A stretch of 64,000 bases of DNA from Pontibaca salina (GTDB taxonomy: Bacteria > Pseudomonadota > Alphaproteobacteria > Rhodobacterales > Rhodobacteraceae), in NCBI RefSeq assembly GCF_016307205.1, contig NZ_JAEIJD010000006.1:1-64000 (forward strand). The letters run 5' to 3'. This document shows, piece after piece, positions 57,107 to 64,000 of the stretch. The notes below the pieces were generated by a model. That model made no database searches, had not been told where the DNA came from, and saw nothing but the letters and a program-made list of their open reading frames with translations. The translations under genes were made by a program, and so were the position numbers. Numbering within the stretch: the stretch's first letter is position 1; every line of letters starts with the position of its first letter.

Positions 57107-58333
57107 TTATCGGTTGTCGTCGCGGTGGCGGCGTAGCAGGCGGCCAATAAGGAATGAGGTGCGCGGTACATAAAGATAGGGTGTGCGCTCTTCCAGGGTT
57201 GGCCGGACCCGCATGCGGATCAGGCCAAAGATGATCAGTCCCAGATGCACCAGCGCAATCATCGCAAACATTGCGCCCGGCCCGCGCTGCGCAATCAACA
57301 CCGAGGCAAGCCAAGGCGCGACCATTGCGCCCATCGCATAAAAGAACATCAAGGCCGCCGACAGTTCGACGCGCTGGCTGTCATCGGCGAAATCATGGGC
57401 GTGGGCGGCTGAGACCGAATAGATCGGGAAGGTCGTCGCGCCAAAGATCAGCGCGCTCCACATTACGGCGGAGGCGCCCATCGTATTGGTGCTGGCGGTC
57501 AGAATTGAGGCAGCGATGGCAGATAGCGACAGCCAGGTCAGGACCCAGCGACGGTCGAACCGGTCGGCAAGCCGACCCACCGGATATTGCGCCAATGCGC
57601 CGCCCAGCACGAAGGCCGAAAGAAACCAGGCGATCTGATCGGTGCTCAGACCCACCTCCTGCCCATAGACGGGCCCGATCATGCGAAACGCTGCTGATGA
57701 GACCGCAGCAGCGACCACCCCGACAGCCGCGAGGGGCGACAATCTGAATGCCAATATTGGGCGCAGCCGGGGTGACGGCGGCGTATCGGGTTGTTGATGT
57801 GTGGTCAGAGTCAGCGGCAATAGCGCTGCGCAGCATAGGATCGCCAGTATATTGTACGAGACGTAACTGGCGGGTTCCAAGATCGCGATCATCGCCTGCG
57901 CCAAAAGCGATCCGGTCATATCCACAAGGCGATAGCCCCCCATGGCGCGGCCCCGGACGTTGTTGGTTAGCCGGGCGTGGAGCCATGCTTCGATCACGGT
58001 ATAGCAGCCAGCAACGCACAGCCCGGTCATCACCCGCATGATTGCCCACGCATAGGCGTCGATCAGCAGCATATGCGCCAGCAACCCCACCGTGCCGGCA
58101 ACGGTAAAGGCGGCAAAGGCGCGGATATGGCCGATATTGCCCATCAGGCGCGGTGCCCACCAGCTGCCGAAAAAGAAGCCGACGAAATGCGCCGAACCCA
58201 ACAGCCCGATCTGACCGGTGGTAAAGTCCAGCGCCAGTCCTGACAGCGCATCCAGCGGTCCAACCCCGCCGGTGGACAACTGCAACAGGGTAACCGCTAG
58301 AAACAGGGGGATAAAAGTCAACAGAAGGTGCAT
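57107..58333 (-). CDS. MFS transporter (YcaD-like)
   Basis: This major facilitator superfamily protein of about 408 residues has 12 hydrophobic segments and the loop FFFGSWWAPRLMGNIGHIRA resembling motif A, with a second copy in AQYPVGRLADRFDRRWVL. The substrate is unknown. I chose ATG 58333 (MHLLLTFIPLFLAV), because the family starts at the first helix; a start at 58369 adds 12 residues. It is 69 bp upstream of metG on the same strand and divergent from the carnitine genes. Confidence 0.82.
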   Translation of the reverse strand: MHLLLTFIPLFLAVTLLQLSTGGVGPLDALSGLALDFTTGQIGLLGSAHFVGFFFGSWWAPRLMGNIGHIRAFAAFTVAGTVGLLAHMLLIDAYAWAIMRVMTGLCVAGCYTVIEAWLHARLTNNVRGRAMGGYRLVDMTGSLLAQAMIAILEPASYVSYNILAILCCAALLPLTLTTHQQPDTPPSPRLRPILAFRLSPLAAVGVVAAAVSSAAFRMIGPVYGQEVGLSTDQIAWFLSAFVLGGALAQYPVGRLADRFDRRWVLTWLSLSAIAASILTASTNTMGASAVMWSALIFGATTFPIYSVSAAHAHDFADDSQRVELSAALMFFYAMGAMVAPWLASVLIAQRGPGAMFAMIALVHLGLIIFGLIRMRVRPTLEERTPYLYVPRTSFLIGRLLRRHRDDNR

Positions 58334-58525
58334 GATATGCCACCATGCTGATGGATTGTACTGGATCAAGTGAATTCATCTGCAATCGGTTTGGAACGGC
58401 TGCGCCTCGGCGCTGGGATGCTCGGATTCCGAGCCGGTGATTGCGAAAAATTCTTGCACAAGGCGTATAGTTTTTCGTTTCAAGCCGGGCCATGCTGAGA
58501 GTTGAACTTCAAGGAGGGCCGGAAC

Positions 58526-59443
58526 ATGCCGCTGAACATGAACAAAGAGGTTTTCATCACCTGTGCCGTCACCGGTTCGGGTGCCACGCAAGACCGCAGC
58601 CCAAATGTCCCGCGCAGCCCCGAACAAATCGCCGAGAGCGCAATCGCCGCTGCCAAGGCGGGTGCGGCGGTGGTGCATTGCCATGTGCGCGACCCCGATA
58701 CCGGAGCGCCGAGCCGCGATCCTGATCTCTATCGCGAGGTGACCGAGCGCATTCGCGAGTCCGATACCGACGTCGTGCTCAACCTGACCGCCGGTATGGG
58801 GGGGGACATGGTATTTGGCCCGACCGAGCAGCCCTTGCCGCTGAATGACGGGGATACCGATATGATCGGCGCCAGTGAACGGGTGGCCCATGTTGCCGAC
58901 TGCCGGCCCGAGATCTGCACGCTCGATTGCGGTACGATGAACTTTGCCGAAGCTGATTACGTCATGACAAATACCCCCGGCATGTTGCAGGCGATGGGGC
59001 AGATGATGACCGAAATGGGCGTCAAGCCCGAAATCGAAGCTTTTGATACCGGGCATTTGTGGTACGCTAAACAGCTCGTCGCCGACGGCGTTCTGGAGGA
59101 ACCCGCGCTGGTGCAATTATGCATGGGGGTGCCATGGGGCGCACCCGATGATCTCAACACCTTCATGGCGATGGTTAACAATGTGCCCAGCGGCTGGACA
59201 TTTTCGGCCTTCGCAATCGGGCGCAACCAAATGGCCTATGTCGCCGCGGCAGTGCTGGCCGGGGGCAATGTACGGGTCGGGCTGGAAGATAACCTTTGGC
59301 TGGAAAAGGGCGTTCTAGCCGAGAACTGGCAACTGGTCGAACGCGCCGGCACAATCATCGAGAACATGGGGGCGCGCGTGATTGGCCCGGATGAAGTGCG
59401 CAGCCGGTTGAATTTGACCAAACGCGCCCCGGCAATTCAGTGA
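58526..59443 (+). CDS. Beta-keto acid cleavage enzyme, probable 3-dehydrocarnitine cleavage
   Basis: This 305-residue enzyme is of the BKACE (DUF849) family, which transfers the keto-acid part to acetyl-CoA in a zinc-dependent reaction. The zinc and substrate region reads [19 protein letters not shown], and the catalytic area [15 protein letters not shown]. The neighbour is a carnitine dehydrogenase-thioesterase fusion, so the substrate is most likely 3-dehydrocarnitine, giving betainyl-CoA and acetoacetate. I chose ATG 58526, with AAGGAGG ahead; the upstream start at 58502 lacks a ribosome site. Confidence 0.85.
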   Translation: MPLNMNKEVFITCAVTGSGATQDRSPNVPRSPEQIAESAIAAAKAGAAVVHCHVRDPDTGAPSRDPDLYREVTERIRESDTDVVLNLTAGMGGDMVFGPTEQPLPLNDGDTDMIGASERVAHVADCRPEICTLDCGTMNFAEADYVMTNTPGMLQAMGQMMTEMGVKPEIEAFDTGHLWYAKQLVADGVLEEPALVQLCMGVPWGAPDDLNTFMAMVNNVPSGWTFSAFAIGRNQMAYVAAAVLAGGNVRVGLEDNLWLEKGVLAENWQLVERAGTIIENMGARVIGPDEVRSRLNLTKRAPAIQ

Positions 59444-59599
59444 GGCGTTCACACCGGCCTAAGCACAGTGATCGCGGTGGTCTGACGGGGCTAGGCCGGA
59501 CGAGCGAGAAAATAATTCCGGCAAGCCAAATGCCAGAATGCTATGGAAAGTCCTGCGCAGACCGGGCGGGATAAAATAACCGGAACAGGAGAGCGCGCA

Positions 59600-61069
59600 A
59601 TGAAAGCAGCAATCATCGGCGGCGGTGTGATCGGCGGCGGTTGGGCCGCGCGGTTTCTGCTGAATGGCTGGGATGTGCGGATCTTTGATCCGGACCCACA
59701 AGCGCAGCGCAAGATTGGCGAGGTTCTGGATAATGCCCGCCGCTCGCTGCCGGGTCTGAGCGATGTGCCGTTACCCGAAGAGGGACGACTGAGCTATCAC
59801 GACACGATCAAGGAGGCCGTGCAGGGGGCGGACTGGATTCAGGAAAGCGTGCCCGAACGTCTGGACGTGAAGCATAAGGTGTTTGCCGCGTTGCAGGCCG
59901 CCTGCGATCCCCGTGCGGTCATCGGCTCCTCGACCTCGGGGTTCAAACCCAGCGAATTGCAACAGGGCGCGGTGCGCCCCGAGCAAATCCTCGTCACCCA
60001 CCCGTTCAACCCGGTATACCTTTTGCCGCTGGTGGAATTGGTCGGCAGCGCGGCGACCTCGCTGGATGTGATCGCGCGAGCCTGTCAGATTCTCCGTGAA
60101 TTGGGCATGTTCCCGTTACATGTTAAACGCGAGATAGAGGCCCATATCGCCGACCGCCTGCTGGAGGTGGTCTGGCGCGAGGCGCTATGGCTGGTCAAGG
60201 ACGGCATCGCCACCACCGAAGAGATCGACAACGCGATCCGCTATGGTTTTGGTATCCGTTGGGCGCAGATGGGGCTGTTCGAAACCTACCGCATCGCCGG
60301 CGGCGAGGCCGGGATGAAGCATTTCATGGCGCAGTTTGGCCCAACCCTGCAACTGCCCTGGTGCAAGCTGACCGACGTGCCCGAATTTACCGAAGATCTG
60401 GTTGATCTGATCGCGGGGCAATCCGACGCGCAATCCGGCGCCCATTCGATCCGCGAACTGGAGCGCATTCGCGATGCGAACTTGGTCGGGATGATGCGCG
60501 CCTTGAAACAGCAGAATTGGGGGGCTGGGGCTTTGCTGCACGCCCATGATGCGCAGCTGCGCGCCGGCACGGTCCTAGAGAAACGCGTGGCAGATCTGCC
60601 CGACCCCGGCCAGCCGATCCTCACCTTGTCGCGTGCGGTGCCGTTGGATTGGACCGATTATAACGGGCACATGACCGAAAGCCGCTATTTGGACGCGTTC
60701 ACCAGCGCCACCGACCGGTTTATGGAGCTGCTCGGCTGCGACGCAGATTATATTGCCGCCGGGGGCAGTTATTTCACCGTTGAAACGCATATTTGCCATC
60801 TGGACGAAGCCAAGGCGGGCGCGCACATTACCGTGCGTACCCAATTGCTGCTGGGCGAGGGCAAGAAACTGCATCTGTTTCACTCGATGTATGAGGGCGA
60901 CCGCCTTCTGGCCACGGGCGAGCATTTTCTGCTGCACGTGGATCTGGAAACCCGCCGTCCCAGCGCGCCGGGGCTGCAGGTGGCCATGGCATTGGACCGG
61001 ATCGCGCGTGCACAAGCCGCTCTGCCGCGACCCAAGGGTGCCGGGCGGGCCATTGGTGATCCACGTTGA
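59600..61069 (+). CDS. L-carnitine dehydrogenase fused to betainyl-CoA thioesterase
   Basis: This 489-residue two-domain protein has an N-terminal 3-hydroxyacyl-CoA dehydrogenase-like domain (about 1-315; Rossmann motif AIIGGGVIGGGWAARFLLNG, then SSTSGFKPSEL and THPFNPVYLLPLVELVG). The C-terminal hot-dog thioesterase domain (about 340-480) has VPLDWTDYNGHMTESRYLDA. The first part oxidises carnitine to 3-dehydrocarnitine and the second hydrolyses betainyl-CoA to betaine. In Pseudomonas these are separate proteins, while fusions are known in rhizobia. The start is ATG 59600, with AGGAGAG before it. Confidence 0.88.
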   Translation: MKAAIIGGGVIGGGWAARFLLNGWDVRIFDPDPQAQRKIGEVLDNARRSLPGLSDVPLPEEGRLSYHDTIKEAVQGADWIQESVPERLDVKHKVFAALQAACDPRAVIGSSTSGFKPSELQQGAVRPEQILVTHPFNPVYLLPLVELVGSAATSLDVIARACQILRELGMFPLHVKREIEAHIADRLLEVVWREALWLVKDGIATTEEIDNAIRYGFGIRWAQMGLFETYRIAGGEAGMKHFMAQFGPTLQLPWCKLTDVPEFTEDLVDLIAGQSDAQSGAHSIRELERIRDANLVGMMRALKQQNWGAGALLHAHDAQLRAGTVLEKRVADLPDPGQPILTLSRAVPLDWTDYNGHMTESRYLDAFTSATDRFMELLGCDADYIAAGGSYFTVETHICHLDEAKAGAHITVRTQLLLGEGKKLHLFHSMYEGDRLLATGEHFLLHVDLETRRPSAPGLQVAMALDRIARAQAALPRPKGAGRAIGDPR

Positions 61070-61096
61070 TCTTCTTGCTGGCAAATATTCCGGGGT

Positions 61097-61113
61097 CCGG
61101 GGCAGCGCCCCGG
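61097..61113. terminator. Hairpin between the carnitine and Nudix genes
   Basis: CCGGGGC (61097-61103) and GCCCCGG (61107-61113) form a 7-bp stem with loop AGC between convergent genes. No U-tract is visible. It probably serves as a bidirectional terminator. Confidence 0.45.
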
Positions 61114-61121
61114 TCCAGCGC

Positions 61122-61823
61122 TCAGCGGCCCGCGGGCTTCGGTCGCCCATAAAGGCGCAGGAACAGGCTGTCTTCGTCATCGTTCCGAAAAAACGGCACG
61201 CTTGGGGGAGGTGCGGGGTCGGTGACACGTGCCGCAACCTCGGCCAGCACCACCTCGGTGATGAACGGCAGGTCGAAATCACGGACACGGTCAAGTTCGA
61301 TCCATTGCAGATGGGACAGCTCGTCACTCGCATGGCTGAAATCATCCAGATCGCTGCTTAGATGCGCCGCATCGACCAGAAAGAACCGCGCATCGAACCG
61401 GCGGGGCCGTCCCGGCGGGGTCAATGCGCGGAACACGAATTGCAATCCGTCAGCGGTCGGAACGTGACCGGTTTCTGCGAAACTGCGCCAATCGGGCGGC
61501 ACATCACCTTGCCAAGTGCCGGGCCTGCCGAGCACGAGTCCGGTTTCCTCCCACAGCTCGCGGATTGCGGCGGCGGCGAGGGCGTGCTGCAGATTGGTGT
61601 CGCATTGCGCGCCCAGCCGGTCCCGACAAAGCTCGGAAAGTGAGGTCGCAAGGGGCACTTCGGTGTCCTCCTGGTCGACCGCTCCACCGGGGAAGACGAA
61701 CTTGTTGGGCATGAAGGCCGCTTTTGCGCCGCGCTGTCCCATCAGGATCGCCGGGTTGCTGTCGCGATCACGTAGCGCGATCACCGTCGCGGCATTGCGC
61801 ACGGCGGTTTTGTCGATGTTCAT
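61122..61823 (-). CDS. Nudix hydrolase
   Basis: This 233-residue protein of the Nudix superfamily has the core Nudix box in AAAIRELWEETGLVLG, with REx2EExGL carrying the metal-binding Glu. The upstream Gly part (NKFVFPGGAVDQED) is separated by an insertion of about 45 residues, as in the NUDT19/RU2-like group. The substrate could be a CoA or nucleotide derivative. It is 28 bp upstream of the DUF983 stop. Confidence 0.82.
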   Translation of the reverse strand: MNIDKTAVRNAATVIALRDRDSNPAILMGQRGAKAAFMPNKFVFPGGAVDQEDTEVPLATSLSELCRDRLGAQCDTNLQHALAAAAIRELWEETGLVLGRPGTWQGDVPPDWRSFAETGHVPTADGLQFVFRALTPPGRPRRFDARFFLVDAAHLSSDLDDFSHASDELSHLQWIELDRVRDFDLPFITEVVLAEVAARVTDPAPPPSVPFFRNDDEDSLFLRLYGRPKPAGR

Positions 61824-61850
61824 CTCAGCCCCTTTGCTGCTTGGCCAGGC

Positions 61851-62258
61851 TCAGGGCTGGTCTGCGAACCCGTGCATGTGGCGCGCCCACTGGAACCCGA
61901 CAATTGCCCCTTTCAGCCTTGGCAGAAGGTAAAGTGACAGCGCGGTGGCGCCAACCGCAAAGATTGTGAACAGGGTCAGCGGGTCGGGTCGCCAAGTGGT
62001 GAAGACAATGAACAGACCGGGCGTCAGAATATGCGCAACGATCAGGATGGTCAGATAGGCCGGCCCGTCATCGGCACGGTGATGGTGCAATTCTTCGCGG
62101 CAGACTGTGCAGGTCGGAATCACGCGCAGATATCCGCTGAGCAGCGGACCGTTGCCGCATTGAGGGCATTTACGTCGCCATCCTTTGGCAAGCGCAGGCC
62201 ATAGCAGGCGTTCGGGGGTCGGATCTGGCGGCGTGGAGCTTCGGAGCGTTTGGGTCAT
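61851..62258 (-). CDS. DUF983-family membrane protein
   Basis: This 135-residue protein has a zinc-ribbon-like N-terminal part (KCPQCGNGPLLSGYLRVIPT, then CTVCREEL) and two hydrophobic segments (YLTILIVAHILTPGLFIVF and LFTIFAVGATALSLYLL). DUF983 is common in alphaproteobacteria next to Nudix genes and has no known function. I chose ATG 62258 (MTQTLRSSTPPD), with AAGGAAA ahead. A 59-residue longer reading has no family similarity. Confidence 0.78.
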   Translation of the reverse strand: MTQTLRSSTPPDPTPERLLWPALAKGWRRKCPQCGNGPLLSGYLRVIPTCTVCREELHHHRADDGPAYLTILIVAHILTPGLFIVFTTWRPDPLTLFTIFAVGATALSLYLLPRLKGAIVGFQWARHMHGFADQP

Positions 62259-62453
62259 ATTTCGCGTTTCCTTTGCACATATGATGGCGATTAAATATGC
62301 ATGCGAAAAGGGGTTTTTTCGCCTTGCGGCTGGATGTCGCAAAAACCGGATAAATAATTCCAGTTTTGGCGACGGAAATACCGGATCGGTGCGTTTCACT
62401 ATCAGGATCATCGATAAGACACTGGCGATGCTCATGACAAAGGATGAGACAGA

Positions 62454-62954
62454 ATGAAACGCATGACATCACTGACGGGACTGGTTGTGGTTGCAGCCGC
62501 TTATGGCGCGGGCGGGGTCTGGGCGCAGGATAAAGCACCAAACGGCAAAGGAATGAAATTCGAGCATCTCGACATTGATGGCGATCTCCAGATCTCCAGG
62601 GAAGAGATCGCGCAGCGTCGCAACGAGAGGTTCAGCAATATGGACAGCGATGGCGATGGCAAGCTGACACTCGAAGAAGTCGAATCTGTTGCTATGGCTC
62701 AGGCAAAAGCGCGCGCTGCGGCCATAGTAGAACGCTTCGACAAGGATGGCGATGGCGCCCTTAGCGCTGATGAACTGCCATGGTCGCGTGATGGTGGAGG
62801 GCGCATGTTTGACCGGCTGGACCGTGACGGTGATGGTGTGATCACAAGAGAAGAGTTCGACGCAGCCCAACTTAGGAAAGGCCACAGCGACAGGAACGGC
62901 AAGATGGATCAGATCAAAAAGCAGCATAAGGCAGACCAGTCAGGCCAGAACTGA
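62454..62954 (+). CDS. Exported EF-hand calcium-binding protein
   Basis: This 166-residue protein has signal peptide MKRMTSLTGLVVVAAAYGAG and a cleavage site near VWAQ. Four EF-hand loops follow: DIDGDLQISREE, DSDGDGKLTLEE, DKDGDGALSADE and DRDGDGVITREE. Each has Asp at positions 1, 3 and 5 and Glu at 12, so all should bind calcium. It probably acts in the periplasm. A broken metal-sensor-like gene follows downstream. Confidence 0.85.
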   Translation: MKRMTSLTGLVVVAAAYGAGGVWAQDKAPNGKGMKFEHLDIDGDLQISREEIAQRRNERFSNMDSDGDGKLTLEEVESVAMAQAKARAAAIVERFDKDGDGALSADELPWSRDGGGRMFDRLDRDGDGVITREEFDAAQLRKGHSDRNGKMDQIKKQHKADQSGQN

Positions 62955-63019
62955 TTGTGCTGGGCGGGCGTTTTCTTGAGGCGGGCTGCTGCTTGTGAAG
63001 GAAAGGTTGGATGGCGATG

Positions 63020-63414
63020 CGTTGTTGCAACGTCCGTTCGCGCCGGGCGACGTGCGCAGCCCTGCGTCATGGCAACGCGGATGAGGTGTGGGGCGCGCGT
63101 CATTCAGGAGGTGCCGCGCTTTACCGGGCCTTGCCACCCGATGAGCGTCGCGCCTTTTGAAAAGAGCTGAAGACCCGTTATCCGGATCTGCGGAATCCGG
63201 GGCGGAGCAATCAGGATGCGGTCATTGCGGCGCTACGGACAAAACCCCTCGATATCGAAGCGCTTTCGGAGGCGCTGTCTGCCGAGGCGGCACGCCGAAA
63301 CGTTTGGCAACGTGCGGTGTGCCAACTCTGGCTGGAGCAGGTCACGGCGATGGATGACGCGGCACGGATGCCAAGCTGCGCGCAGACTGAAAGCCGCAAT
63401 CGTTTCACATGCAT
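63020..63414 (+). pseudogene. Broken periplasmic metal-sensor-like gene
   Basis: In one plus-strand frame the sequence reads AALYRALPPDERRAF, an in-frame TGA (63158-63160), then KELKTRYPDLRNPGRSNQDA and ALRTKPLDIEALSEALSAEA ... WLEQVTAMDDAARM. This helical pattern resembles small periplasmic heavy-metal-sensor/Spy-like proteins. The N-terminal signal and membrane part are not recognisable in this frame, and the C-terminus runs into the pleD-like gene. The internal stop and lost ends indicate a pseudogene. The frame stays open to TAA 63470. Confidence 0.55.
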
Positions 63415-64000
63415 TCAGGCCGCCGGCTTGAACAGTGATATCCGGTTTCTTCCGGCATTCTTGGCGACATAAAGGGCGCGGTCGGCCTGTTCGATCAGGT
63501 CGCCGGTATCATCGCGGCTGCAATTTTGTGTCCTGCCATCGGGACCGCAGATTACCGCGCCAATGCTTATGGTCATTGCAATCGGGAAATCGATTCCTGG
63601 CGCAGCATAGGTGCGGCCTTTGATTTCCTCGCATAGCGCAGCGGCTGTCTGGTTGACTGTGATCGGACTCGTGTCGGGTAGAATAATCAGAAACTCTTCA
63701 CCGCCGATACGGGCAACCAGATCGTCCGTATGCAGGCAGCTTTTCAGGCGCTGAGCGGCGTCGATCAGGACCGCATCGCCTGCCGGATGCCCGAAGCGAT
63801 CGTTGATAGTTTTGAAATGATCGAGATCCGCCAGCATCAATGCAAAAGTTGTGCGGTTGGTCGCTGCTTCGCGTGCGATGGCGCCAAGACGGGGCAGGGC
63901 ATAACGGCGGTTGTATAAACCGGTCAGCGGATCGCGCACCGCAGCGCGCAACCCGTTGCGCACCGATTCCCGCAACCGTTTGGCACTGGCCTTGTGGTGC
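63415..64000 (-). CDS. PleD-like diguanylate cyclase, 3' part (cut by window edge)
   Basis: The visible 195 codons contain a complete GGDEF domain: DPLTGLYNRRYALPRLGAIA, ADLDHFKTINDRFGHPAGD and active-site GGEEF in ARIGGEEFLIILP. The frame stays open to the window edge and upstream reads KRLRESVRNGLRAAVRDP, the linker that joins receiver and GGDEF domains in PleD. The protein therefore probably has receiver domains encoded beyond position 64000. It makes cyclic di-GMP. A TTG at 63975 is not needed as a start. Confidence 0.85.
   Translation of the reverse strand, partial: HHKASAKRLRESVRNGLRAAVRDPLTGLYNRRYALPRLGAIAREAATNRTTFALMLADLDHFKTINDRFGHPAGDAVLIDAAQRLKSCLHTDDLVARIGGEEFLIILPDTSPITVNQTAAALCEEIKGRTYAAPGIDFPIAMTISIGAVICGPDGRTQNCSRDDTGDLIEQADRALYVAKNAGRNRISLFKPAA

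Noticed and set aside
58376-59116. 246-codon minus-strand open frame over the BKACE gene
   Set aside because: Antisense to a clear enzyme gene and without a domain or ribosome site.

Overview
The window looks like chromosomal DNA of a marine-type alphaproteobacterium of the Rhodobacteraceae (Roseobacter group). The evidence is the gene content and order: a phaZ-phaC-phaP-phaR block with PhaR-type CTGC-N3-GCAG sites, hemA of the 5-aminolevulinate synthase type, secG-pyrG, small family-restricted genes (DUF2842, DUF2852, DUF983, TerB-like), a carnitine dehydrogenase-thioesterase fusion and a PleD-type diguanylate cyclase. This assignment rests on recognising protein families, not on a phylogenetic marker such as rRNA. 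I found no tRNA, rRNA or CRISPR.

Region 1 (1-19.3 kb) is an accessory block for urea use and is visibly richer in A/T from about 6 kb than the rest. It opens with the right end of an IS3-type element (1-120). NikR and a five-gene NikABCDE-type nickel importer (minus strand) follow, and then the divergent operon urtABCDE-ureE-ureF-ureAB-ureC-ureG-ureD. Three unrelated genes come next: an NTF2/SnoaL-fold protein, a BRO-N phage-type protein and an AmiC/AmiR-like pair. The AmiC-like protein is a signal-less relative of UrtA encoded in the same block. The leader of urtA carries two neighbouring 5-bp hairpins whose six-base loops both have A at position 1 and G at position 4. This is the signature of the RNA bound by ANTAR proteins such as AmiR. 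The block therefore looks like a self-contained device: a cytoplasmic urea sensor, an RNA-binding antiterminator, its RNA target, urea uptake, urease with accessory proteins, nickel uptake and a nickel repressor.

Region 2 (19.3-30.4 kb) holds the polyhydroxybutyrate genes (phaZ divergent from phaC-phaP-phaR), a DegT-type aminotransferase, a glutamine amidotransferase-like protein, a four-gene polar amino acid ABC transporter and two tandem TerB-like genes. Region 3 (30.4-53.9 kb) is housekeeping: pyrG, secG, purA, thiN, an M20 peptidase, hemA, a RodZ-like protein, ispG, a DsbA-like protein, an aminotransferase, an N-acetylmuramoyl-L-alanine amidase, PBP1A, prfB, ilvI-ilvN, bpt and small membrane proteins. 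The ilvI leader encodes a 15-residue peptide with five consecutive Leu/Val/Ile codons in front of an intrinsic terminator, a classical attenuator.

Region 4 (53.9-64 kb) starts with about 0.7 kb of probably decayed sequence. It continues with two overlapping hot-dog (MaoC-like) genes, metG, an MFS transporter, a two-gene carnitine degradation module, a Nudix hydrolase, DUF983, an EF-hand protein, a broken periplasmic metal-sensor-like gene and the 3' part of a pleD-like gene that runs off the window.
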